DNA of 64,000 nucleotides from Stomoxys calcitrans (Eukaryota > Arthropoda > Insecta > Diptera > Muscidae), in assembly GCF_963082655.1 (NCBI RefSeq), contig NC_081554.1, positions 51,400,750 to 51,464,749 on the forward strand, read 5' to 3'. The notes below the pieces were generated by a model that worked only from the letters and a program-made list of their open reading frames with translations, was not told where the DNA came from and ran no database searches. Shown one piece after another: positions 54,005 through 64,000 of the stretch (positions within the stretch are counted from its first letter, which is position 1; every line of letters starts with the position of its first letter). Made by a program: the position numbers and the translations under genes.

Positions 54005-54450
54005 CCTACACTTGCTATCAACCGCAACATCTACCTTTTCAATACTGGCAAATCTTTTTCAGCCGAGCCAAAACAACAAAACAAAAAATCCGGGACAGCT
54101 AACGCTGGCGAGTAAGGTGGGTACTGAAGCCATGGATCTCCATTGAGAGCAAACGTGGAACTCATCTTTCGCACAGCCTTTTCATTACCAAATTTTCAGC
54201 CAATATTCGATGTAGAGCACTTTTTTTGAAGTGCCTATAACCTCAGCTAGCTCACGAACTTCTAATCGACAATCATCCAATACCACTATGTGGATTCTTT
54301 GAAGCCATTTCTGTTGTAAACACCTCAACAGTTCACACCACTACGGTGTCCGTCATTGCAGTCAATACAGCCCGTTTCATCTCAGCTAGCCAATATTTTA
54401 TCGTTGTAAACGCAGGTCCAGACTCCACCAAAATATAATTTATCGCGGTT
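54005..54450 (-). pseudogene. Mariner transposase remnant, second lineage
   Basis: Read leftwards: GPAFTTIKYWLAEMKRA (first HTH end), RIHIVVLDDCRLEVRELAE followed by VIGTSKK and SALHRILAENLVMK (second HTH), a degraded WVPRLL motif whose Trp codon is now a stop, then an abrupt junction to PPYSPALAVPDF, the third catalytic Asp region, and RFASIEKV. The middle of the catalytic domain is deleted and frames shift at least three times. No terminal repeats were found. It differs from the element at 50390, which lacks these HTH parts. Confidence 0.75.
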
Positions 54451-54609
54451 TTTATATTCTTTGGCCTTGGACCTTCCTAATGAAACTATTGTCGTTGACG
54501 TTAATTTTTTTCCATAACAACAAATTTACAAATTTACTTTTGAGTTCTCCCTAAAATTTTATTGTACAAAGTTTACACCTGTGCAAAAACTTCCCTTGGG
54601 CTGGTTTTT

Positions 54610-55428
54610 TTATACCCTCCACCATAGGATGGGGGGTATACTAATTTCGTCATTCTGTTTGTAACTACTCGAAATATTCGTCTGAGACCCCATATAGTAT
54701 ATATATTCTTGATCTTCGCAACATTTTATGTCGATCTAGCCATGTCCGTCCGTCCTTCCGTCCGTCTGTCCGTCCGTCCGTCCGTCCTTCCGTCTGTCTG
54801 TCGAAAGCACGCTAACTTCCGAAGGAGTAAAGCTAGCCACCTGGAATTTTGCACAAATACTTCCTGTTAGTGTAGGTGGGTTGGTATTGTAAATGAGCCA
54901 TATCGGTCCATGTTTTGATATAGCTGTCATATAAACCGATCTTGGGTCTTGACTTCTTGAGCCTCTAGAGTGCGCAATTCTTATCCGATTGGAATGAAAT
55001 TTTGCACAACGTGTTTTGTTATGATACCCAACAAGTGTGCCAAGTATGGTTCAAATCGGATGATAACCTGATATAGCTGTCATATAAACCGATATTGGGT
55101 CTTGACTTCTTGAGCCTCTAGAGTGCGCAATTCTTATCCGATTGGAATGAAGTTTTGCACGACGTGTTTTGTTATGATATCCAATAACTGTGCCAAGTAT
55201 GGTTCAAATCGGATGATAACCTGATATAGCTGCCATATAAACCGATCTGGGGTCTTGACTTCGTGAGCCTCAAGAGTGCGCAATTCTTATCCGATTGGAA
55301 TGAAATTTTGCACGACGTGTTTTGTTATGATATCCAACAACTGTGCCAAGTATGGTTCAAATCGGATGATAACCTGATATAGCTGCCATATAAACCGATC
55401 TTGGGTCTTGACTTCTTGAGCCTCTAGT
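54610..55428 (-). repeat. Family A block, subtype 1, 3'-truncated
   Basis: It starts with an intact right end (TATACCCTCCACCATAGGAT, TTCGTCATTCTGTTTG, TATATATTCTTGATC, a CCGTCCGTCCGTCC run, CGAAAGCACGC). Units follow with anchors GCCTC at 54961, 55113, 55267 and 55420 (152-154 bp). It ends abruptly at 55428 in the middle of a unit. Confidence 0.85.
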
Positions 55429-56093
55429 TTTTAATTAATTTTGACAATTCTCTTTATTATTTCAACTCAATGAATTACAAGAAAAAACACTTCCATTAAA
55501 CAATAAAATGTCCATTAAAAATGTCTTGAATTGTATTAAATTTAGCTTGGACCTCAAACACTTGCCCATACATAATTGCCAGTGGCTTGGGCGTAAAAAC
55601 AAAAAAAAAAAATATTGTAAATAAATTTAATATTTGTCTAAACAGCTATTTACTTACAGCCATTGTGTCATAATAGCGATTGTGCATAACAAACAACAGA
55701 GCAATGTTATTTTATTTAATTTGTTGTTGTCTTTTTGCTGTTTAAACGCTTACAAACGATAGCTGAACTATTTAAATAAGTTTTAGTTAACAATCACTTT
55801 CGAAATTGCTGAACACTATTCCATGCACTTGCTCGTACTTATTTGGGTGAACAAACTTCAATGCCAGTTATGGGCTATGTGAAAGCATTGCATTATTCTG
55901 TAATACAGTAGCTTGATGCTATAAATCTTACGATAGCTGCAAGAGAGTGATATTTCACAAACAACAGCCTTGTAGAGGAAAATGAATAAAAAGCGATCAT
56001 CCTATGGAGCGATCATCCGATTTGACCTTTGAGCAACTACAGAAAGAATTTTTTACCTCAATATCAAGAAAATTTCATTTGGACTTAGTAATT
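55429..56093. other. Unassigned single-copy-looking DNA
   Basis: AT-rich sequence between two family A blocks. No gene, SINE or hairpin recognised. Confidence 0.4.
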
Positions 56094-57060
56094 TTTATAC
56101 ACTCCACCATAGGATGGGGGTATACTAATTTCGTCATTCTATTTTTAACTCCTTGAAAGATTCGTCTAAGACCCCATAAAGTATATAAATTCTTGATCGT
56201 CATGACATTTTAAGTTGAACTAGCCATGTCCGTCCGTCCGTCCGTCCGTCTGCCGAAAGCACGCTTTCGATGGAGTTAAGCTAACCGCTTGAAATTTTGC
56301 ACAAATACTTCTTATTAGTTTAGGTCAGTTTGGATTGTAAATGGGCCATATCGGTCCATGTTTTGATATAGCTGCCATATAAACCGATCTGGGATCTTGA
56401 CTTCTTGAGCCGCTAGAAGGCACAATTCTCATCCGATTTGGCTGAAATTTTGCATGAGGTGTTTTATTATGACTTCCAACAACTCTATTAAGAATGGTTG
56501 AAATCGGTCCATAACCTGATATAGGTGCCATATAAACTGATCTGGGGTCTTGACTTCTTGAGCCACTAGATGGCGCCATATGTATGATCTTGACTTCTTG
56601 AGCCGCTAGAAGGCACAATTCTCATCCGATTTGGCTGAAATTTTGCATGAGGTGTTTTATTATGACTTCCAACAACTGTATTTAGAATGGTTGAAATCGA
56701 TCCATAACCAGATATAGCTCCCATATAAACCGATCGTCTTGACTTCTTGAGCCCTTACAAGAAGCAATTCCTATCCGATTTGGCTAAAATATTTTGCACA
56801 ACGTGTTTTGTTACGACTTCCAACAACTGTATTAAGAATGGTTGAAATCGGTCCATAACCTGATATAGGTGCCATATAAACTGATCTGGGGTCTTGAATT
56901 CTTGAGCCACTAGAGGGCGCAATTATTAGCCGATTTAGCATGAGGTGTTTTGTTATGGCATCAACAACAACTGTGCTAAGAATAGTACAAATCGGTCCAT
57001 AAACTGATATAGCTGCCATATAAACCGATATGGGATCTTGAATTCTTGTTTAATATGATC
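56094..57060 (-). repeat. Family A block, subtype 1
   Basis: Right end at 56094 (TTTTTATACACTCCACC, ATAGGATGGGGGTATACT, CGTCCGTCCGTCCGTCCG). Core units have TTGACTTCTTGAGCCGCTAG and CATCCGATTTGGCTGAAATT. The unit at 56382-56470 is repeated almost exactly at 56583-56670, suggesting recent unequal exchange. Confidence 0.8.
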
Positions 57061-58200
57061 CCCATCAGTCTATATTTCGACATAGTTGCCATATACAAGA
57101 TCTCCTGATCCAGGGTCTTGAGCCCAATTTCGCTGAAATTTAGGATGGTGACCTATGTAAGGCTTTTCTACATCCGTGCTTTAATGGTTGGAGGCCACTG
57201 TAGCGCAGAGGTTAGCATGTCCGCCTATGACGCTGAACGCCTGGGTTCGAATCCTGGCGAGACCATTAGAAAAAATTTTCAGCTGTGGTTTTCCCCTCCT
57301 AATACTGGCAACATTTGTGAGGTGTCGCACTGCGGCGGCACGCCGTTCGGACTCGGTTATAAAAAGGTGGCCCCTTATCATTGATCTTAAACTTGCATCG
57401 GAATGCGCTCATTGATATGTGAGAAGTTTGCCCTGTTCCTTAGTGGAATGTTCATGGGCAAAATTTGCAACTGCTTTAATGGTTTAAAACGGTCTGTATT
57501 TGGATATAACTGCCATATTTAGGATTTTGGGCCCGTAAAAAGCGCATTTATTACCCGATTTCGCAGAAATTTGGCACCACGATCTATGTTAGGCTTTCCC
57601 TGTATGTTAGGCTTTCCCTATGTTAGGCAGTCCCCTGTATGGTTCAAATCGGTCTATAGCTGGATATAGCTGCCATATATACCGATCTCCCGATTTTAGT
57701 CCTTGGACCGTAAAAGCAGCATTTATTACCCGATTTCGCTGAAATGTGACACAGTGAGCTGTGTTAGGCCCTACGACATCCTCATTCAATGTATCCCCCA
57801 TCGGTCTATATTTGGCTATAGGCTGCCACATAGAACAACCTCCCGTTTTAATAACTGGGGCCTATGAAACGAATACTTATTATCCGATTTCGGTGAAATT
57901 TGGCATAGTGACCTATGTTAGGCTTTTCGACATGCGTACCCTATATGGTTCAAATCGGTCTATATTTTGGTGTAGCTGCCATATTGACGAATATTTAGTT
58001 TTAACAACCTGAACGGTGGATTGTATTTATTAGACCACTCGATGCCCGTGCCGAGTTTGGTCCAAATCGAACCATATTTAAATATAGCTGCAATGGGTTT
58101 CTAAATTATGCAGTTTTCTACGGATTATGATGAAAGGGGTTTAAAAAATACTCGTTTAAAAGATACTCGTGGTGGGCATCCAAAATTCGGCCTGGCGAAC
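57061..58200 (-). repeat. Family A block, subtype 2, interrupted by a SINE
   Basis: Units CCCGATTTCGCTGAAAT, GTTAGGCTTTCC, CCATCGGTCTATATTTGGC in reverse, ending in a degraded left end at 58140-58200 (GTGGTGGGCATCCAAAATTC). It is split by the SINE at 57190-57472. Confidence 0.8.
57190..57472 (+). repeat. tRNA-derived SINE with perfect 12-bp target duplication
   Basis: The best reference copy. 5' end GGAGGCCACTG, A box TAGCGCAGAGG at 57201-57211, B box GGTTCGAATCC at 57244-57254, then a non-tRNA body with GGTTTTCCCCTCCTAATAC, CGCACTGCGGCGGCACGCC, GGCCCCTTATCATTGATC and ACTCATTGATATGTGAG-type sequence, and 3' part TTCCTTAGTGGAATGTTC. An approximately 40-bp body segment present at 20824-21140 is deleted. 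It is flanked by GCTTTAATGGTT at 57178-57189 and 57473-57484. Transcribed by pol III in live copies; mobilised in trans by a LINE. Confidence 0.95.
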
Positions 58201-58206
58201 TAAATA

Positions 58207-58443
58207 TTGAGTTGCCCAAAAAGTAATTGCGGATTTTTTAAAAGAAAGTAAATGCATTTTTAATAAAACTTAGAATGGACTTTAATCAAATATACTTTTT
58301 TTGTACTTTTTTTCTAAAGCAAGCTAAAAGTAACAGCTGATAACTGACAGAAGAAAGAATGCAATTACAGAGTTACAAGCTGTCAAAATATTTTTCAACG
58401 CCGACTATATGAAAAATCCGCAATTACTTTTTGGGCAACCCAA
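58207..58443 (-). mobile_element. Cecropia-type mariner MITE, full length
   Basis: 237 bp between TA 58205-58206 and TA 58444-58445. TIRs TTGAGTTGCCCAAAAAGTAA and the complementary ACTTTTTGGGCAACCCAA. The interior is identical in layout to the MITEs at 16214 and 34606, with no coding sequence. Confidence 0.95.
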
Positions 58444-59239
58444 TACCTTTTTACTTGTTTCTTAAAATTTTTACTTTAGTCCGAGGAAAAGTAACTTCTG
58501 CCAGAGCATATTTTAATAGACTTGAATATGCATAAGTGAGAGTTGTATTTTTCGAAGTCTTCTTTAGCACATTTCCCCTCGATTGGTATTTGAAAACAAA
58601 ATAGATGAAAAAAAAAACAAACTTCTTAGAAAACGAAAATAATGCAGAGAAACGTAGAAAAGAAAAAGTCATAAAATAATTGGAACGTATCTAATTTGTG
58701 ACAATAAAATAAGAAGAACTCCGTCAACAGAGTCAGTTTGGCACTCTTTTTCAGATAGCTTTAACGGTTGACGGTTGGGCGATTATACAAAAAATCGTTT
58801 TTATTGTTATCTCGGTTTGATTTATTAAGGAAACTGTAAATCTAAATTTTTTGTTGTCGTTTTTAATTCTGAGCTTCTGTTATTTTGCCTAGTCACTCAG
58901 GCAAGACAATGACAAAGTAGTGCCACCAGACGCCACCAACGATGACATTAACCTTTATTTAAAACTATGTCATGTTACAAGCCATGGGATAATTACGACC
59001 TACAAATTACACCAAGCAACACAAAAAATTGTAGTTAGCTAAGATTTTCAACGCCTTTTCATATATAATAAAGTTGACAAAAATATGGGCAATGAAGTCC
59101 AAAATGGTCTAGACGGCAGCTATATCTAAATATTCCATTCGTTTTGGCCAATGATGTATTGGCCTATTTTGAGACGCACACGAAGCTTATCAACTTCTTC
59201 TGATCATTTCCATTATAAAGGAAAAATGTTGGATGTTGG
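58444..59239. other. Unassigned DNA
   Basis: No gene recognised. The minus-strand frame 58451-58672 (Phe/Lys rich) is not supported. Confidence 0.4.
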
Positions 59240-61920
59240 AAGTCAGAAGAAAAATGCATCTAATATTCCAGTAAACCTTACAAGTGACAAAAGGGGAGAG
59301 GAAAATAGGAATTGGAGGGGGGAAAGGATGTAGGGCTTATTGACATTTGTCTTAAATCTTTGGATGTCAAAGTGGGTGGGAAAAACATGAGCCGGAAATC
59401 GATTCCACATACTAACGGTTCGGGCGAAATAAGAATTCTCTCTATAATACATTGTGCGGTCCGCTGGCCAATCAATTACAAACGGGTGTGAGTTCCTGGA
59501 ATGTCTAGTGTCCCTGACATACATCCTTACATCAGGAATAAGAAAACGAATATCAGACGAACTCACACCATGAATAGATAAACAATAGAGTTGGATACCC
59601 CACTTTCCTCAATCAACGCCATCGCTCTCCTCTGTACACGGTCCAGTAGCTCCAGGGATGATTTGAAAACTCCAGCCCATACATGTGAGTTGTACTCCAT
59701 TTTCGGTCTTATGAAAGTGGTGTAGGTGTTAAAGAAGATCAAACGGAGTGAAGTAATTTTTACACCATTTAAGGAAGCCTAAACAATTGAATGCTTCTTT
59801 CGACACTTCATATACATGTTTAGCCCAACGGACATCACTTTGTATTTTCATGCCCCAAAACATAAAGAACTTCTGATTGCTCAACATCTACACCGTTGAT
59901 GGACAAAGATGATCGTAATGGGTCAGCGAATCGTTTGTGTGACAACAAGCAGCACTGAGTCTTCCGTGCAGTAAAATCTACTCGATTCATTCGACCCCAC
60001 TCAGAAATGGCCAGCAAATCCTGGCAGAGTGTATCGTCCATAACCCGCCTCTTGTTCTCAATCTCTCGAAGCATCGGCCTATGATCGAATGAGTACGAAT
60101 GACAGAGATTACTGTCATCCGCAAATGAGTAGATCGGATTCGATGTCTGACCCTACAGATCGTTGATGAAAATTAAAAAAAGAGAAAGAACAGAGCCCTG
60201 GGATACACCTGCCGTCAATTTGTGTTCATTGAATGAGAACCCATGTATAACGTGAACTCGTGTAGTACGATCTCTGAGAAAGCTCGAAATAAATCGAACG
60301 AAGCATTTACAGACACCCTATCAAATGCGTTGGAGATATCCAGAGCCACAACCTTACTCCCACCAAACTGGTGAATTGAGCGACCCCAACGTTCCGACCG
60401 AAGTGCCATGAGGTCGCCCGTAGATCGATTTCTGCGGAACCCATACTGTTGGTCGCGAAGAAGGCCATTAGACTCTAAATACCTCACAAGATGGTGATTA
60501 ACCATGCTCTCCATGGCCTTGGAGAGAGCGGAGCATATCGCAATTGGCCGATAATTCGCAGGGTTGTTTGCTTCACCCTTCTTGGGTATTGGCTGTATGT
60601 TCGCAACCTTCCGGAAAACGCGCCGGAAAGACTCCCGCACGGTAGGCAAGGTTGAAAAGGTTGCATAATGGACGAGCTAGCATCGAAGAACACTTGCGTA
60701 AGGCAAGTGTTGATATGCCATCCGGGGATTTATTAACGTCTAGATTCTCAAGAACCCTTTTAACTCCACGAGTTCGAAAAAATATTTGCCAAAAGTGACT
60801 GAGGTCCTGTTATCCTACCGGGATTCGAGAGTGATATAACATTAGACCATAGCTTAACTAAACCTATATCTAAGTGACATTGATCCAAGTGTCTCGGATG
60901 TCTCGGAATTTCATGTCGGCAACTAGCACATTTGAGGCGGTGTCAGTTCACTGAAGCGGCGATTGGTGTACTCCATGAAACTGATCCAATCGGCCTTCTT
61001 CTGATCGATAAACTTTTGGGGCTCAGAGGTTATGAAGTCGGGTGGTCGGTCAATCCCAAAGAAATGACGGCTGGCCAGGATACGTCACTCATGGGATCAA
61101 GGGAAGCAATGGTAATGTGAGTGAGGACATACTCATTCACCGTGCAAAGCGTGGAGCTTTCAAATGGCTCTGACAAAACCATGCCTCGCTAGTCTTTACC
61201 TAAAGGAGAATGGCATGAAACGTGATGCGCATTAAAGTCTCTTAGAACCAGGCGATTGTGATCAGACAGTAGCCTTGGTCTTGTACGCTTGGCCATTTAC
61301 TGTGTCACAACTACAAACCGCCATCTCGGCAGTACCTGACTTTATTGCTATGCCTATGCACTCCATGTTGGGGTCACTAGCGCCAAGCGCAGGCGAGATG
61401 GGTTTATAGTGCTCGGAATGATGTACCACCAAGGCCAATGCCCCCACCTTCATTCCTTTAGCGGTCATTACGTAGCACATTGTATCCGTTACAGCTGCAG
61501 GCGTTGGTCAACTATGTCTCCTGGATCGACGCAACCAATATGTCCATCCGACTCGTAAAATCTACTATCTCATCGATCTTGACGGCTGGACTGGACCGGC
61601 AATATTGGGGCTGTGTTGCTGCTGTTGCGTATATTGCCGCACTGGGAGGGGTCACATAGTGCAAAAACGAGGACGCAGAAGGCGACGACGACGACGCTTG
61701 TGACCCACTGGTGTCTGTGTTCGCACAGCACCTTGCAACACATTCAGTGCGACTATGCTCCCGCTGTTACATAATGCCAGAACAAGATCGAAAATACACT
61801 TCATGCACCGGTTACATCTTACTGACACCGACCGATGATGGAGGCGGTTCTGACAAATTGAACAGAACCAGGGTCCGGGGTTAGTTTCACTCCCGATACG
61901 AACCAGAAGCATGCGGAGAA
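59240..61920 (-). pseudogene. LINE beta: zinc region, endonuclease and RT, nearly full ORF2 (broken)
   Basis: Read leftwards from 61912: MLLVRIGSETNPGPWFCSIC with further Cys pairs (a PHD/zinc-like N-terminus); after a shift the linker also seen at 613-849; endonuclease with ALALVVHHSEHYKPISPAL and MECIGIAI (61300-61440), LRDFNAHHVSCHSPL (61200-61260), VISLGLTDHP (61020-61050). RT follows with DVNKSPDGISTLALRKCSS (60690-60750), QPIPKKGEANNPANYRPIAI (60530-60600), QQYGFRRNRSTGDL (60420-60460), VVALDISNAFDRV (60310-60350) and SFADDSNL (60110-60130), and a C-terminal segment ending near 59250 (NRFPAHVFPTHFDIQRFKTN). No RNase H is seen. The CR1/Jockey-like group is likely. About ten stops or shifts make it inactive. 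The joint near 60720-60950 is too decayed to exclude a chimera. Confidence 0.8.
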
Positions 61921-61959
61921 GGCACTCCGCGATGTTCCTCTTCCATGACGAAACCAGTA

Positions 61960-62985
61960 AAGGAGGACAAAAGTCAGGCGGTGCTGACTGTATAATACCC
62001 TACACCTGCCCTATAAGTACAATATGGGAGCTATATCCAAATCTGAACCAATTTTGATGGACCTCGGCGAATATTTTCAGATAGGTTATCAAATTTAGAG
62101 CAAATACGTTCAAACTGTAATAACTACGGTTAACAAATGAGCACTTAATTGCAATATTTCCCAAAACCGGACGAACATATATATGGGATCTAGATCTGCA
62201 ACGATTTGGAGCAAACTTCTCAGATATTGTGGCAGTTGATGAGGAAAGCGTTATACAAAGATTGATCAATAAATGCGCTTGCAGTGGCTCTAGAAGTGAA
62301 AATCGGGCGATATGCATATATGGCAGCTATATCTAAATCTGAACCGATTTCTATGAAATTCACCAAAAATGTTGAAAGTTAAGAGAAAATCCTTCGTACC
62401 AAATTGCAAGAGAATCGGTTAACAAATGAAAATTTTATTGTATTATTACTGCAAATCGGACGAACATATATATGGGAGCTATATTTAAATCTGAACCGAT
62501 ATCGAGAAAACTTTATGCATATTGTAAAAGTCGTCGAGAAAAACGTTAGACAAAGTTTTGGGAAGATTGGTCAATAAATGCGCTTGCAGTGACCCTAGGA
62601 GTGAAAATCGGCCGAAATATATATATGGGAGTTATATCTAAATCTGAACCGATTACTCTTAGATTCACCAATAATGTCGAGAGTTAAGAGAAAATCCTTC
62701 GTACCAAATTTTGAGAGAATCGGTCAACGAATGACTATTTTATTGCAGTATTACTGCAAATCGGACGAACATATATGTGGGAGCTATATCCAAATCTGAA
62801 CCGATTTTTTCCAATTTCAAAAGGCTTTGTCTCTAGGACGAAAAACATGTCTGTACCGTACTTTGAAGACGATCGGATGAAAATTGCGACCTGTAGTTTG
62901 TACACAAATGAACATGGACAGATAGACGGGCAGACAGATAGTCGGACAGACAGACGGACATGGCTAAATCGAATCAGAAAGTGAT
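61960..62985 (-). repeat. Family C block
   Basis: Reverse orientation. Right end at 61975-62030 (AGGCGGTGCTGACTG, TATAATACCCTACACC), units with GACGAACATATATATGGGAG, AGTGAAAATCGGGCGATAT and CCAAATTTTGAGAGAATCGG, and left end at 62880-62985 (GTAGTTTGTACACAAAT, CAGACAGACGGACATGG). The outermost left box is missing; a family A block follows directly. Confidence 0.8.
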
Positions 62986-64000
62986 TTTGAGAACTATTAT
63001 GCTATTGGAGCTATATCAAGTTGTAGTCCGATTTGAACCAAAATTGAATGCTGAACATTGTAGAAGTCATTGCGTAATATTTCAGTTCATTCGGATAAGA
63101 ACTGCGCCTTATAGGACCTCCAGAAGCAAAATCGGGAGATAGGTTTATATGGGAGCTGTACCAAGCTATTGATCGTTTCACACCACATTAGACATGAGAG
63201 AAGTCGCTGTACAAAATTACTGCCAAATCGGATGAGAATTGCGCCCTCTAGAGGCTCAAGAAGTCAAGATCCCAGATCGGTTTATATGGCAGCTATATCT
63301 AAACATGGACCGATTTAAACCATACTTAGTGTAGTTGTTGGAAGTGCTACCAAAACACTACGTGCAAAATTTCAGTTAAATCAGACTAGAATTGCGCCCT
63401 CTAGAGGCTCAAGAAGTCAAGATCCAAGATCGGTTTATATGACAGCAATACCAGATTATGAACCGATTTGAATCATACTTCGCACAGTTGTTCGAAGTGA
63501 TACCTAAACACTACGTGCAAAATTATAGTCGGACAAAAATTATATATCAGACGAGAAATTCGCTCTCTAGAGGCTCAAGAAGTCAAGACCCAAGATCGGT
63601 TTATATGGCGGCTATATCAAAACATGGACCGATTTGAACCATGCTTAGCGCAGTTGTTGGAAGTGATACCAAAACACCACGTGCACAATTTCATCGGACG
63701 AGAATTGCGCCCTCTAGAGGCTCAAGAAGTCAAGACCCAAGATCGGTATATATGGCAGCTATATCAAAACATGAACCGATTTGGCCCATTTACAATCCCA
63801 ACCGACCTACACTTATGAAAAGCATTTGTGCAAAATTTCAAGCGGCTAGCTTCACTCCGTCGAAAGTTAGCGTGCTTTCGACAGACGGACGGACGGACGG
63901 ACATTGCTAGATCGACTTAGGGTCTCAGACGCATATTTCGAGGTGTTACAAACAGAATGACGAAATTAGTACACCCCCATCCTATGGTGGAGGGTAGAAA
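62986..64000 (+). repeat. Family A block, subtype 1, left end missing
   Basis: It begins inside the block (ACTATTATGCTATTGGAGC), has about five units (GCGCCCTCTAGAGGCTCAAG, CCAAGATCGGTTTATATGGC), and ends with GACAGACGGACGGACGGAC and CCATCCTATGGTGGAGGG at the last bases of the window. Confidence 0.85.

Overview
This window looks like repeat-dense DNA from a calyptrate fly, probably a muscid such as Stomoxys or Musca. That guess rests on the style of the interspersed repeats (blocks bounded by ATACCC-CCACC boxes and by TTCGGCC-N-GGCCGAA palindromes), the non-LTR and mariner/Tc1 families, the TA-rich microsatellites and one fly-type TATA-less core promoter. There is no bacterial or viral architecture. 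Only one stretch reads like a host gene: an initiator plus DPE promoter at 48996-49028, a 5' leader of about 525 nt, and a first coding exon at 49522-49845 with a membrane segment and a phase-0 splice donor. The gene is not recognised and its later exons are not visible.

By my block boundaries about 45 percent of the window is tandem-unit repeat blocks. Family A (many blocks between 1035 and 64000) resembles the INE-1/DINE-1 Helentron-derived elements of Drosophila: inverted ATACCC boxes at the ends, a GACGGACGGAC microsatellite, a GATCAAGAATATATATAC motif, and a core of tandem units whose period is about 153 bp in every subtype measured (four subtypes recognised). Family B (2690-4300, 21141-22230, 38480-40320, 46541-48195) has irregular 110-140 bp units. 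Family C (4300-4790, 18118-18960, 33905-37110, 51385-52495, 61960-62985) is a third class ending in ATACCCTACACC boxes.

Into these blocks other elements have inserted. Non-LTR retrotransposons of at least five families are present, all decayed: alpha (1-627, 17690-18115), beta (628-1012, 59240-61920), gamma (10166-12880 plus three fragments), delta, R1-like (28320-30530), and epsilon, RTE-like (30720-32908 plus fragments). There are two tRNA-derived SINE families. A cecropia-type mariner family appears as one coding but dead copy (50390-51330) and several short non-autonomous copies. A second mariner remnant lies at 54005-54450, and a rearranged foldback DNA element at 42108-42714. A complete Tc1-like element at 34800-36440 has an uninterrupted 342-residue DD34E transposase; it is the only element here that looks capable of activity.

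Insertion order can be read at several places. The Tc1 element sits in a mariner MITE, which sits in a family C block. A 966-bp family A element sits in another family A element whose unoccupied homologue is also in the window. A 92-bp LINE stub with an 11-bp target duplication, and a SINE with a perfect 12-bp target duplication, interrupt family A blocks. The stretches between these elements (for example 12881-13799, 23436-25084, 43801-45048, 55429-56093) hold no gene I can support.
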